Shown here: positions 10,101 to 18,384 of the stretch, piece by piece
How the letters are laid out: every line of letters starts with the position of its first letter
How positions within the stretch are numbered: position 1 is the stretch's first letter
From: Pseudochelatococcus lubricantis
GTDB lineage: Bacteria; Pseudomonadota; Alphaproteobacteria; Rhizobiales; Beijerinckiaceae
NCBI RefSeq assembly: GCF_011762225.1
Contig: NZ_JAASQI010000003.1
Span: 1-64,000, forward strand
DNA length: 64,000 bases
Direction: 5' to 3'
Program-made: the position numbers and the translations under genes
The notes under the pieces: model-generated
The model's input: the letters and a program-made list of their open reading frames with translations, nothing else
The model's database searches: none
Told to the model about the DNA's origin: nothing

Positions 10101-13100
10101 GAAGCTGTCCTTGCCGATGAAGCCGGCCGTGGGCGTGTATTTGTAGGTGCCGTCCGTATAGACCCGGACCGTGCCGTGAGCCGGCCCTTCCCGGAGGCTG
10201 AAGACCAGCGAGGTGTCGCCATCGGGGTCCGATGCCGTGAGCCGGCCGCTGATGACGGCATTCCTCAGGCCTTCGGCATTGCCATCCACGGCGTCCGGCG
10301 TCCGGTTGTCCGGTGCGGGCTCGCCCACGTTGGCGGTCTTGACGAAATGGACGTCGTCCAGCGCCACGCCCGCGCCCCACGAGTCCGGGGCACCGGTGTC
10401 GATGAACTCCAGCCTGTTCGAACCGTCGCCGGAACCGCCGACCACGTCGAAGCTGTAGGTCGTCCAGCTGGCGCTGGTCTGCGGGGGGAGGCCGTTGAAG
10501 ATTTCCTCACCGTTCCAGAGCACGCGCAGGCCGTCGTCGTCCCTCACGTTGTCGGAGTCGGAGAGCGAGAACGTCACCCGATAGGTGGCGCCGGTTTCGA
10601 CGCTGGTGATCGTCTGGCCGATCCTGTGGCGGGCGGCGAGATTGGAGCTGTCCATATCGATCCAGAACCGGCCGTCCTTGGCGGTGACGCCGCCGTAGTT
10701 GTCCCAGTGCTGTTCGATGCCGTTGTTGAGGTCGGTCCAGCCGACGATAGCACCGTCGAGGTTCCGGTATCCCCAATCGGAGGGACCGTTGCTGTCGGAG
10801 GATTCGCTCACGTCCTCGAAGCTGCCATTGACGATGAGGTCGGTGCCGACGGGCACGTCCGCCGGGGAGACGGTCAGGCTCAGGGTCGCCGTATCCGTGC
10901 CGCCATGCGCGTCATTCACGACGAACGTGAAGCTGTCCTCGCCGGTGAAGCCGGCTGCTGGCGTGTATTTGTAGGTGCCGTCCGTATAGACCCGGACCGT
11001 GCCGTGAGCCGGCCCTTCCCGGAGGCTGAAGACCAGCGAGGTGTCGCCATCGGGGTCCGACGCCGTGAGCCGGCCGCTGATGACGCCGTTCTGCGGGCCT
11101 TCGGCGTTGCCGTCCACGGCATCCGGCGCCCGATTGTCCGGCGCGGGCTCGCCCACGTTGGCGATTTTCCGCAGCGACACTTCGTCGAGCGCGGCGCCAA
11201 ACCAGTTCGCTGCTCCCGTGCCCTTGAAGATCAGCGTGTTCGAGCCGTCGCCCGCGCCGCCGACAAGCTCCAGCGCCACGGTTGCCCAGGCGTTGCTGCT
11301 CGGCATACCTTCAAAAATGACCTTGCCGCCCCACAGCACCTGGACGCCGTCATCGTCCGTCCTGGCGTCGCCGTCGGCGATCGAGAACTTGAGTTCGTAG
11401 ATCGCGCCTTGCTCGACGCCGACGACCGTCTGGCCTATCTCGCTGAGTTTGCCATAGCCGTCCAGGTCGAAGAAGAAGGCGCCGTCCTTGGGCTTGACGT
11501 TGTTCTGGTTCTCGGGAGCGTTGACGATCTCGACGCGATTGCCGTTGATGTCGGCCCAGCCGGCGACGACGCCGTTGTCGTTGTAGTAGCCCCACCAGGC
11601 GGGACTCAGCTCGCCGCTGACCTCTTCGAAGCTGCCATTGATGCTCACATCCTCGAAGCTGCCGTTGACGATGAGGTCGGTGCCGAGGAGGACGCTTTGC
11701 GCGACGGTGAGGTTGACGGTTGACTCGACAATGCCGCCGCGACCGTCATTCACCAGGAAGGTGAAACTGTCGGCGCCGCTGAAGCCGGGAGCCGGCGTGT
11801 AGCGATAGGCGCCGTTCTCCTTGAAGACGAGCGTACCATGAGCCGGGGCCTCGCTGAGGCTGTAGGTCAGCTCATCGCCGTTGGCGTCCGTGGCCGCGAC
11901 CTTGCCGATGAAGGGAATGCCCGGACTGATGAGGAGGTCGGCGCCCGGGGCTTCCGGCACGACGTTGCTCGGCGACGGCAGCATCGGGTCGGAGAGCTTC
12001 ACGAGATGAACGTTATCGAGCGTGGCGCCGAAGCTCTCCCCCGCGCCCTCGAAGACGAGTTCGTTCGAGCCGTTGCCGGCCCCGCCGTTGACGATGAAGT
12101 GGAGCTTGCTGCCGGTGCCGGACGGGATGCCCTCATAGATCACCTTGCCGCCCCACAGCACGCGCACGCCGTCGTCACCCGTCGGGAGATCGGTCAGCGA
12201 AAAGCTGAGGCGGTAGATCGCGCCGGTCTCGGCGTCGGCGATCTTCTGTGCGAGGACGCCGTTGCCGAAGTCGCCGTCGGCGACGAGATCGGTGCCGATC
12301 GGGATCGTCGACGGAGCGGCGAGGGCAGGGGCGCTGGCCAGTTTCGCCTCAAGGTCCGGCAGCAGGGCGGCGACTTCGGCATCGGTCCCCGGCACGGCGA
12401 GCGCGGCGAGTTCGGCGCCGGTGAGCTTCAACCCGTCGGCGGTGGTGATCGAAGCGGGCTGGTGTGCGGGGTCGACGCCGTCGCGAAGAATGAGCGCGTC
12501 GCTGCCGGAGCGGATGATCAGGTTGTTGCCGTCGCGGATGACGGAGATATCAGCGGGAACAATCCCCTCGAACCGGATCGTGCTGGTGCTGTCGAGCGAT
12601 ACCAGATCGATGCCGTCGCCGGCGCGGAAGATCACCTCGTCGCCGGTCGCGACGATGACGTCGTTGCCTGCTCCGCCGTCGAGCACATCCTTGCCCTCGC
12701 CGCCGGAGAGGAAGTCATCGCCGCTGCCGCCGACAAGCCGGTCATTGCCGGCGCCGCCGAAGAGCAGGTCGTTGCCGCCGTCGCCATAGAGCACGTCGTC
12801 GCCGTCCCCGGCGCGCAGGATGTCGTCGCCCTGCATGGCATAGAGCCTGTCAGCGCCGGCGGTGCCGTTCACCACATCCCATCGTTCCGTGCCGTAAACC
12901 ACGGTGGCGTCATTGACGAGCTTTTCGAGCGCCGGACGGGACCACTGCGTATTGTCGGCGATAATGCCGTCGACCCCCAGATTGAGGGCGTTCTGCACGT
13001 CGGCAAGCGTTCCGTCGACGGTCCAGCCGTTGACGACCAGGCCGGCCGCATGGGCGGCCGCGACCAGCTGCGGCGTGAGCAGACTCATCACGGGCGCGAC

Positions 13101-13622
13101 GCCATCCGCATAGGTCGCATAATAGGCGATGTTCTCGGGGGTGAGGCTGCCACCCGTCAACTGGACCAGCGGGAGATTCACGCCATATTGCGGCATGAGC
13201 TTGTTGCGAACGTCGGGCAGCTCCGAACCGAAGCTCTGGATGATGATCCGCTCCGGATCGGCGAAATCGTGGGCGATCAGCGTCTTGATCGCCGCTTCGT
13301 GGGTTGCGTAGTCGGTGGACTTCGTCTCGATAAGGATGCCGAGCTTGCGACCGGTGTCGATGGACATTTCTTTCGTCAGCGCGATGAGTTCATCCAGCGT
13401 GACGATGGTGGGCACCTGCGCGCGCACTTCCGCGTAGGTCATGTTCGCGATTCCGAGTGCAAGGTCGTCATGATAGCTGACCAGCACGCCGTCCTTGGTC
13501 AGGCGGAAATCGGTCTCGGCATAGTCCGCGCCGTAGTTGAACCCCCATCTGTAGGCGTCGATCGAGTTGTCGAGATAGGGATTGGTGCCACGATGGGCGA
13601 AGAGAACAGCATCATCAGACAT
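7119..13622 (-). CDS. Giant RTX protein with N-terminal glycerophosphodiester phosphodiesterase domain
   Basis: A 2167-residue protein. Residues 1-235 form a GDPD domain with FAHRGT (His10), the AETD acid pair (Glu36, Asp38), YHDD (His51) and IETKS. This family hydrolyses glycerophosphodiesters to glycerol-3-phosphate and alcohol. Residues about 245-330 are RTX nonapeptides (GGDGNDLLFGGAGNDRLVGG) that bind calcium. Five copies of a beta-rich unit starting GTDLIVNGSFEDV follow, interleaved with cadherin/VCBS-like units (GTVRVYTDGTYKYTPAAGF), then further VCBS-like domains. A second RTX block (GGAGRDVMTGGKGADTFLFD) precedes the C-terminus. With no N-terminal signal peptide, it should leave by a type I system, which is not encoded here. 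The ATG at 13622 is preferred over an upstream frame extension because it follows tggagatg. It lies 142 bases after the DeoR gene on the same strand. Confidence 0.88.
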   Translation of the reverse strand: MSDDAVLFAHRGTNPYLDNSIDAYRWGFNYGADYAETDFRLTKDGVLVSYHDDLALGIANMTYAEVRAQVPTIVTLDELIALTKEMSIDTGRKLGILIETKSTDYATHEAAIKTLIAHDFADPERIIIQSFGSELPDVRNKLMPQYGVNLPLVQLTGGSLTPENIAYYATYADGVAPVMSLLTPQLVAAAHAAGLVVNGWTVDGTLADVQNALNLGVDGIIADNTQWSRPALEKLVNDATVVYGTERWDVVNGTAGADRLYAMQGDDILRAGDGDDVLYGDGGNDLLFGGAGNDRLVGGSGDDFLSGGEGKDVLDGGAGNDVIVATGDEVIFRAGDGIDLVSLDSTSTIRFEGIVPADISVIRDGNNLIIRSGSDALILRDGVDPAHQPASITTADGLKLTGAELAALAVPGTDAEVAALLPDLEAKLASAPALAAPSTIPIGTDLVADGDFGNGVLAQKIADAETGAIYRLSFSLTDLPTGDDGVRVLWGGKVIYEGIPSGTGSKLHFIVNGGAGNGSNELVFEGAGESFGATLDNVHLVKLSDPMLPSPSNVVPEAPGADLLISPGIPFIGKVAATDANGDELTYSLSEAPAHGTLVFKENGAYRYTPAPGFSGADSFTFLVNDGRGGIVESTVNLTVAQSVLLGTDLIVNGSFEDVSINGSFEEVSGELSPAWWGYYNDNGVVAGWADINGNRVEIVNAPENQNNVKPKDGAFFFDLDGYGKLSEIGQTVVGVEQGAIYELKFSIADGDARTDDDGVQVLWGGKVIFEGMPSSNAWATVALELVGGAGDGSNTLIFKGTGAANWFGAALDEVSLRKIANVGEPAPDNRAPDAVDGNAEGPQNGVISGRLTASDPDGDTSLVFSLREGPAHGTVRVYTDGTYKYTPAAGFTGEDSFTFVVNDAHGGTDTATLSLTVSPADVPVGTDLIVNGSFEDVSESSDSNGPSDWGYRNLDGAIVGWTDLNNGIEQHWDNYGGVTAKDGRFWIDMDSSNLAARHRIGQTITSVETGATYRVTFSLSDSDNVRDDDGLRVLWNGEEIFNGLPPQTSASWTTYSFDVVGGSGDGSNRLEFIDTGAPDSWGAGVALDDVHFVKTANVGEPAPDNRTPDAVDGNAEGLRNAVISGRLTASDPDGDTSLVFSLREGPAHGTVRVYTDGTYKYTPTAGFIGKDSFTFLVNDGHGGTDTATLSLTVSSPTPVNVPIGTDLIVNGSFEDVSESSDNNGPSDWGYRNLDGTILGWTNVNNNRIEQHWDNYGGVTAKDGRFWIDMDSSNLAARHRIGQSIANVETGATYQVTFSLSDSDNVRDDDGVRVLWNGEEIFNGVPPQTSASWTTYSFDVIGGSGDGSNRLEFIDTGAPDSWGAGAALDDVHFVKTANAHSSVAIGTDLIVNGSFEDVSESSGNNGPSDWGYRNLDGTILGWTNVNNNRIEQHWDNYGGVTAKDGRFWIDMDSSNLAARHRIGQSIANVETDATYRVTFSLSDSDNVRDDDGVRVLWNGVEIFNGLPPQTSASWTTYSFDVVGGSGDGSNRLEFIDTGAPDSWGAGVALDDVHFVKIANVGDSLPDNRAPDAVDVNAEGLRNAVISGRLTASDPDGDASLIFSLREEPSHGAVLVYTDGTYKYTPATGFTGEDSFTFLVNDGRGGSTEAKVRLTVSAPNSAPVASDDGHLDTEYGTALTIKASVLLANDTDADGDTLTIRSVTAGAGGTVALDDDGNVVFTPAEGFSGGATFTYTVTDGKGGTANATVTVQVAELDTVPTAGYSGDVWLLEGDAVTSKTGQFEFDGGANNGVVTDLGWGPEGGAYDVGNGTTVVPLTSNGLPVSVSHEDKGPLTLIGRASDGNEVFRVSATETGAYTVSLSGTLDHPDAGLSGADDALRLRISFTVTDTDGDMASGYIQFDIRDQEEGVLYDISANQFGGKDIYLHDADALVPVLGTDAIDRVFYDGEKATVVLPDNIEQGTLLDAAKDSRLFGGAGDNTLTGNAFDNVIRGGAGRDVMTGGKGADTFLFDAADQSGARQIDLVTDFNIGEGDKLAFDGLGVHQQASGRGTSQAFTNGVLTNTISNMLSSLTNDVALATTYVASVMGQNSVAAFRFDDNWYVVQTGDRTGNINGLSNALTMLNPTGLRTVSNMAEGNLSIENVVELDLVGTTAIRDLGQIVGYDLVA
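8940..10860 (-). repeat. Near-identical internal tandem units in the RTX gene
   Basis: Three copies of the ~181-residue GSFEDV unit are almost identical at DNA level. Matching points fall at about 9281, 9824 and 10664: the first pair is 543 bp apart with nothing between, the second 840 bp apart with a cadherin-like unit of about 297 bp in between. Stretches of over 100 bases are unchanged, for example near 9300-9418 and 9843-9961. This indicates recent duplication or gene conversion and a likely site of length variation. Confidence 0.85.
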
Positions 13623-13764
13623 GGCTTCATCTCCAAGAGGCAGCAAGGGAAAGAGGCAACAAAAGACCGGCCCTGTCGCAGCGCTGCGACAGGGGGAGCA
13701 AGTGAAAGACTGGATGCGATCAGCGCGAGCCACGCCCTCCCGGGCGCGGTCTCCTGTCGGGGAG

Positions 13765-14577
13765 CTACGGCCTTATGGCCGCCTCCGAACTCCTGATGAA
13801 CTGGACGCCGGCCCCGTCCAGCATGCGTCGAATGCGTGCGGGTGGATCGGCTTCGCAGAACACCATGCTCACCTCATCGATCCGGCCGCCATGCACGTAG
13901 GCAGGGCGGGTGAATTTCGAGGAGTCGAGGACGAGATAGGACCTGCGGCAGTTGCGAAGCATCGCCTGGCGCACGCGCACCTCGTCCTCGGAGAAATCGA
14001 GCAGCGACCCGTCCTCATCGACACCGGCGACCCCGAAGATGGCGATGTCGACCTTGTAGGACGCGAAGAAGGCATCGGCGGAGGGGCCGCAGACATCGAG
14101 GTCGCTGCTCCGTACGGTGCCGCCGGCGATCGCGACCGTGAAATCCGAGTTCTGTCGCGCCATCAGGGCGAGCGGCAGGTTATTGGTCACGATCTTCAGG
14201 TTGCGATGCGAGAGCAAGGCCTCTGCTACGAACTGCGGCGTGGTGCCGATGCCGAAAGACAGCGACACGCCATCGCTGACATGTCGCGCGACGGTGGCGG
14301 CGATGCTCTGTTTCGCGTCACTGTTCCACACACGACGATCCTTGAAGGCGAGGTTCTTGCCTTGCGTGATTTTTTCTATGCCGCCGTGCCGACGACGGGC
14401 GATGCCCTGGTCGCACAGGGCGACCAGATCGCGACGGATCGTCTGCGTGGCGACGGCAAAATGCACGGCCAGCTCCTCGACACTGATGAAGTCCCGGCTG
14501 CGCAGCATGTCGGCAATGGCCATCTGCCGCCCGCTGGAACCGGTAGCAATATTCGATTCAACATCTGCGGTGTTCAT
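13765..14577 (-). CDS. DeoR-family transcriptional regulator
   Basis: A 270-residue DeoR-type repressor. Residues about 18-75 form the winged helix (ISVEELAVHFAVATQTIRRD with LVALCDQGIARRRHGG). The effector domain carries the family's sugar-phosphate-isomerase-like motifs, such as SLSFGIGTTPQFVAEAL, KIVTNNLPLALMA and IAIFGVAGVDEDGSLLDF. DeoR proteins usually respond to a phosphorylated sugar or glycerol-3-phosphate. Upstream of the GDPD gene on its strand and divergent from a Ugp-like transporter, it most likely controls both in a GlpR-like way. The ATG at 14577 lies within tgttcatatga, which could be an operator half-site. Confidence 0.88.
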   Translation of the reverse strand: MNTADVESNIATGSSGRQMAIADMLRSRDFISVEELAVHFAVATQTIRRDLVALCDQGIARRRHGGIEKITQGKNLAFKDRRVWNSDAKQSIAATVARHVSDGVSLSFGIGTTPQFVAEALLSHRNLKIVTNNLPLALMARQNSDFTVAIAGGTVRSSDLDVCGPSADAFFASYKVDIAIFGVAGVDEDGSLLDFSEDEVRVRQAMLRNCRRSYLVLDSSKFTRPAYVHGGRIDEVSMVFCEADPPARIRRMLDGAGVQFIRSSEAAIRP

Positions 14578-15053
14578 ATGAGCTGTATACCTTCGAGGTG
14601 TGACGATCGCGCGACAGATTATGGTTACGGAATTTTTACCATACAGACCGTCTCTGGCCGGAATGGAGGAACAATATGCAGCCGCCGGGATGGCGTTGCA
14701 GCTTGTCGCGGTACCGGTTCAAGAGCTTTATGACGCCAGCAAAAAACCTGAAATTTATGGAGACCGTGATCCGGTTCACGCCCCTTTCCTATTATAGTGT
14801 AGCAGGGCTAACGTCTTATGGGGCCGCGATCGTATCGGCTGCACCTGTTTTCGGCCTTGTCGTTCCGGTCTGCAAAGCTGTGCAAAAATGAACATGGCGA
14901 TGATAGAAATGTTCATTTGAAATTCATATGAATGTCATCGACGCGCTGTAGTCACGTCGGCAGAAAGTCCTCCGAGGGCAATCGTTGGCAGGGCGGCGTC
15001 GAGGCGCCGCCCCTGGACATGTCACCTGCGGCTTACCGCTATCGAGACCATTC
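14578..15053. other. Divergent intergenic region between DeoR gene and CUT1 transporter
   Basis: This 476-base region contains two short plus-strand frames (14600-14797 and 14676-14891). The second has a good ggagg six bases before its ATG, but neither shows codon bias or a recognisable product. The DNA is AT-richer than its flanks, as expected for two back-to-back promoters. Palindromes near 14886-14933 are listed separately. Confidence 0.55.
14886..14933. promoter_or_regulatory. Inverted repeat and palindrome, candidate DeoR operator
   Basis: The arms aaatgaacat (14886-14895) and atgttcattt (14909-14918) are perfectly complementary with a 13-base spacer. The 12-base palindrome attcatatgaat follows at 14922-14933. 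The DeoR gene's own start overlaps tgttcatatga (14571-14581), which shares the ttcat core. These are likely binding sites for the adjacent DeoR regulator, about 120-170 bases before the transporter start. Confidence 0.5.
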
Positions 15054-16160
15054 ATGAACGCCTCCACCTTCCTGAACATCCAGGGGCTCAGCCGACGCTT
15101 CTCCGCACGCTCCGGAGTCGGCGAGGTCTCGCTCGCGGTCGGGCGAGGGCAGTTCGTGGTGCTGCTCGGGCCCTCCGGCTGCGGCAAGTCGACGACGCTC
15201 CGGCTGATTGCCGGGCTTGAGACGCCCGATGCAGGGTCGATCGAGATCGACGGGCGCGATGTCACCGCGCTGCCGCCTTCCGACCGCAGCCTCTCCATGG
15301 TCTTCCAATCATACGCGCTCTTTCCGCACCTCGACGTGGCCGAGAACATCGTTTTCGGCCTGAAGGTGCGCGGCGTCGCGCGCGCCGAGCGCCGGCGGCG
15401 GCTCGATGAAGCGCTCGCCGTCACCGGGCTGGAAGGGCTGGAGGACCGCAAACCGGCGAAGCTCTCGGGCGGCCAGCGCCAGCGTGTGGCGCTGGCGCGC
15501 GCCATCGTCGCCGGGCACCCGCTCTGCCTCATGGACGAGCCGCTCTCGAACCTCGACGCGCAGTTGCGCCACAGCGTGCGTCAGGACATCCGCGCCTTGC
15601 AGAAGCGGCTCGGCATGACGGTCATCTACGTGACGCACGACCAGACCGAGGCCATGAGCATGGCCGATGTCGTCGTGCTGATGCGCGACGGACGCATCGA
15701 GCAGGTCGCCAGCCCGGCCGATATCTATGAGCGGCCGGCGACGACCTTCGCCGCGGGCTTCATCGGCTCCCCGCCCATGGCCATGCTGCCGGCGGATTTG
15801 CTCGGAGCCGCGGATTTGCCCGGCGCTGGAGCGGCGGCGGACCTCGTCTTCGGCATACGCGGCGAAGACATTTCCCTTCGCCGGCCGGGAGAGGGGCGGC
15901 TGGCTGCCCGGGTCCTCGGGCAGGAATTCCTCGGTGCCGAGACCTTCGTGAATCTCGAAGTCGCGGGGGCCGCCCGCCTGACCGCCCGTGTGCCGGGGCG
16001 CGTGGACACCGGGCAGGGCGAACACGTCTCCCTCGACTGGCCCCGCGAGGCGACCCACTGGTTCGAGCGCGCAAGCGGCAGGCGCTTCGCTCTCCCATCT
16101 TCACCCATCGATCCGCCGCGCGGCTCGCCGGCGGTCGTCAGACCAGCGAAAGGTTACTGA
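15054..16160 (+). CDS. CUT1 (UgpC/MalK-type) ABC transporter ATPase
   Basis: A 368-residue ATPase. Walker A is GPSGCGKST, the signature is LSGGQRQRVALARA and Walker B ends LMDEPLSNLD. The C-terminal TOBE-like regulatory region (VFGIRGEDISLRRPGEGRLA) is typical of sugar and glycerol-3-phosphate importers. The start at 15054 matches family N-termini. Two bases separate its stop from the binding-protein ATG. It is the only CUT1 ATPase in the window, while two CUT1 binding-protein/permease sets are present, so it probably energises both. Confidence 0.92.
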   Translation: MNASTFLNIQGLSRRFSARSGVGEVSLAVGRGQFVVLLGPSGCGKSTTLRLIAGLETPDAGSIEIDGRDVTALPPSDRSLSMVFQSYALFPHLDVAENIVFGLKVRGVARAERRRRLDEALAVTGLEGLEDRKPAKLSGGQRQRVALARAIVAGHPLCLMDEPLSNLDAQLRHSVRQDIRALQKRLGMTVIYVTHDQTEAMSMADVVVLMRDGRIEQVASPADIYERPATTFAAGFIGSPPMAMLPADLLGAADLPGAGAAADLVFGIRGEDISLRRPGEGRLAARVLGQEFLGAETFVNLEVAGAARLTARVPGRVDTGQGEHVSLDWPREATHWFERASGRRFALPSSPIDPPRGSPAVVRPAKGY

Positions 16161-16162
16161 CC

Positions 16163-17428
16163 ATGAAAGCGCTTTTTTCCGGCCTGCTCCTCGGGCTGGC
16201 CGCCGTGGCGACGCCCGTCGCCGCCGCACCGGCCAAGCTCACCATGTATTATCCGATCTCTGTGGGCGGACCGCTCACTCAGGTCATCGACAACATGATC
16301 AAGGGTTTCGAGGCCGAGAACCCGGATGTCGACGTCGAGGCTGTCTATGCGGGCAATTATGACGACACGCGCATCCGCGCGCTCTCGGCCCTCAAGAGCG
16401 GCCAGCCGGCGCAGCTCTCGGTGCTGTTCTCGATCGACGCCTATGACCTGATCGAGCAGGACCTGATCGTGCCCTTCGAGGACGTCGCGACCTCCGAGGA
16501 CGACCGCAAGTGGCTCGACAGCTTCTATCCGGCGCTGATGGCGAACGGAAAGATCGACGGCAAGACCTGGGGCGTGCCCTTCCAGCGCTCGACCATCGTG
16601 ATGTACTACAACAAGGACATGTTCCGCGAGGCCGGGCTCGATCCCGAGCAGCCGCCGCGCACGTGGGACGAACTGGTCTCGGCCGCCCGGAAGCTGACCA
16701 AGGACGGCCGCTGGGGCCTGATGGTGCCCACCACCGGCTATGCCTACTGGATGTTCCAGTGCTTTGCCATCGAGAACGGCAAGGAGCTGATGAGCGCCGA
16801 CGGCACCAGGACCTACTTCACCGATCCGGCTGTCGTCGAGGCGCTCGCCTTCTGGCGTTCGCTCTCGGCGGACAAGAAGGTCAGCCCGGAAGGCGCGATC
16901 GAGTGGGGCACGCTGCGTCAGGCGTTCACCCAGGGCCAGACCGCGATCATGTGGCACACCACCGGTAACCTCACCGCCGTCAAGAAAGAGGCCAAGTTCG
17001 ATTTCGGTGTCGCCATGCTGCCCGCCAACAAGCAGCCCGGCTCGCCCACCGGCGGCGGCAACTTCTACCTGTTCAAGCAGTCGACGCCCGAAGAGCGCGC
17101 TGCCGCGCTGAAGCTGATCAAGTACATGACCGCCCCCGAGCGCGCCGCGCAGTGGTCCATCGCCACGGGTTACGTGGGCGTCAGCCCCGCCTCCTACGAG
17201 ACGGATGCGCTGAAGCAGTACGGCAAGGAGTTCCCGCAGGCGGTCGTGGCCCGCGACCAGCTCAAGGTCGCGATCTCCGAGTTCTCGACCTATGAGACCG
17301 GCCGCGTCCGCGAGGCGCTCAACAATGCCGTGCAGGCGGCGGTGGTCGGCAGCAAGACCCCGCAGGCTGCACTGGAGGAAGCCCAGGCCATCGCCGACCG
17401 GCTCCTGAAGCCCTACCAGAAGAACTGA
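16163..17428 (+). CDS. CUT1 extracellular solute-binding protein, UgpB-like
   Basis: A 421-residue periplasmic binding protein with a clear Sec signal peptide (LLLGLAAVATPVAAA, cleavage near residue 22). Family motifs are GFEAENPDVDVEAVYAGNYD, GKTWGVPFQRSTIVMYYNKD and PPRTWDELVSAARKLTKDGR. These match UgpB-type proteins for glycerol-3-phosphate and glycerophosphodiesters. The secreted GDPD enzyme across the divergent promoter favours such a substrate, but this is inference from context. Permeases and ATPase flank it in one operon. Confidence 0.88.
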   Translation: MKALFSGLLLGLAAVATPVAAAPAKLTMYYPISVGGPLTQVIDNMIKGFEAENPDVDVEAVYAGNYDDTRIRALSALKSGQPAQLSVLFSIDAYDLIEQDLIVPFEDVATSEDDRKWLDSFYPALMANGKIDGKTWGVPFQRSTIVMYYNKDMFREAGLDPEQPPRTWDELVSAARKLTKDGRWGLMVPTTGYAYWMFQCFAIENGKELMSADGTRTYFTDPAVVEALAFWRSLSADKKVSPEGAIEWGTLRQAFTQGQTAIMWHTTGNLTAVKKEAKFDFGVAMLPANKQPGSPTGGGNFYLFKQSTPEERAAALKLIKYMTAPERAAQWSIATGYVGVSPASYETDALKQYGKEFPQAVVARDQLKVAISEFSTYETGRVREALNNAVQAAVVGSKTPQAALEEAQAIADRLLKPYQKN

Positions 17429-17502
17429 TCCCGACCCGGGTTGCGGAGCCGGCGAAAGCAGTGTCCGGCCGTCTCCGCAGCCCTTTTCGCGCGAGGCAAG
17501 TC

Positions 17503-18384
17503 ATGACGCACATGGTGAAGCAGGAGCGGCGGCGCGCCGCCCTCTACGGCTGGATGCTGCTCTCGCCGGCTCTTGTGTTGTTCACGACGTTCGTTTTCGC
17601 CCCGACCGTCGCGACGCTCTGGCAGAGCCTGTTCTCCGCCGGCACCCGGCGGCGCCCGCCGGCTTTCGTCGGCCTCGACAACTATGCCGATCTGATCGCC
17701 GATCCGGTGTTCTGGCGCGTGGTCGGCAACAATCTCCTCTACACCGGCATCGCCGTTCCGGCCTCGATCGCGCTGGCGCTCGGCATGGCGCTGTGGGCCA
17801 ATGCCCGCATCCCGGCCCGGGCTTTCGTGCGTGTCGCCTATTTCACGCCGGCCATGCTGCCGATGATAGCCGCGGCGAATCTGTGGCTGTTCTTCTACAC
17901 CCCGGGCTTTGGCCCCCTTGCCGCCCTCGGCCTCGGTTCCGTCAACTGGCTAGGCCAGCCCGAGACGGCGCTGTGGGCCGTCACCGTCGTGGCGGTCTGG
18001 AAGGAAGCCGGCTTCTTCATGGTCTTCTACCTCGCGGCGCTGCAGACGATCCCGCCCGACCTCAGGGAAGCGGCGCAGATAGAGGGGGCCGGCCGCTGGA
18101 CCTACACGCGCCGCGTCGTGCTCCCGCTCCTGATGCCGACGACCCTTTTCGTGCTCGTCAACGCGCTGATCAATTCAGTGCGGCTGATCGACCAGCTCTT
18201 CATCCTGACCAAGGGTGGGCCTGACAACGCCTCCAAGCTCATTCTCTACTGGATGTGGGAGCTTGCTTTTTCCTATTTCGATGCACCGCGCGCTGCGGCG
18301 ATGACCGTCCTGGTCCTGATGGTGCTTTGCCTCGTCGCGGTCGTTCAGTTCACCCTGATCGACCGGCGGGCTCATTACCGATGA
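17503..18384 (+). CDS. CUT1 ABC permease, UgpA-like
   Basis: A 293-residue inner-membrane protein with about six transmembrane segments and the permease EAA loop (LREAAQIEGAGRWTYTRRVV) that contacts the ATPase. The ATG at 17503 is chosen because gaggc lies seven bases upstream; a GTG at 17461 in frame would add a non-conserved leader. Its stop overlaps the next permease's start (ATGA). Confidence 0.9.
   Translation: MTHMVKQERRRAALYGWMLLSPALVLFTTFVFAPTVATLWQSLFSAGTRRRPPAFVGLDNYADLIADPVFWRVVGNNLLYTGIAVPASIALALGMALWANARIPARAFVRVAYFTPAMLPMIAAANLWLFFYTPGFGPLAALGLGSVNWLGQPETALWAVTVVAVWKEAGFFMVFYLAALQTIPPDLREAAQIEGAGRWTYTRRVVLPLLMPTTLFVLVNALINSVRLIDQLFILTKGGPDNASKLILYWMWELAFSYFDAPRAAAMTVLVLMVLCLVAVVQFTLIDRRAHYR

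Noticed and set aside
8940-10860. Regular repeats that might suggest a CRISPR array
   Set aside because: The units are 543 bp, lie within one coding frame and encode protein domains; there are no short repeats with unique spacers.
8142-13796. Very long plus-strand open frames (8142-11723 and 11838-13796) opposite the RTX gene
   Set aside because: They are antisense shadows of a repetitive, high-GC gene. Their products are rich in His, Arg, Val and Glu with no family match, and the minus-strand protein has clear GDPD and RTX motifs.
14676-14891. 71-codon frame with a good ribosome site in the DeoR-transporter spacer
   Set aside because: No recognisable motif, mixed codon use and position within a promoter region; it could be a small protein, but the evidence is too weak to call it.
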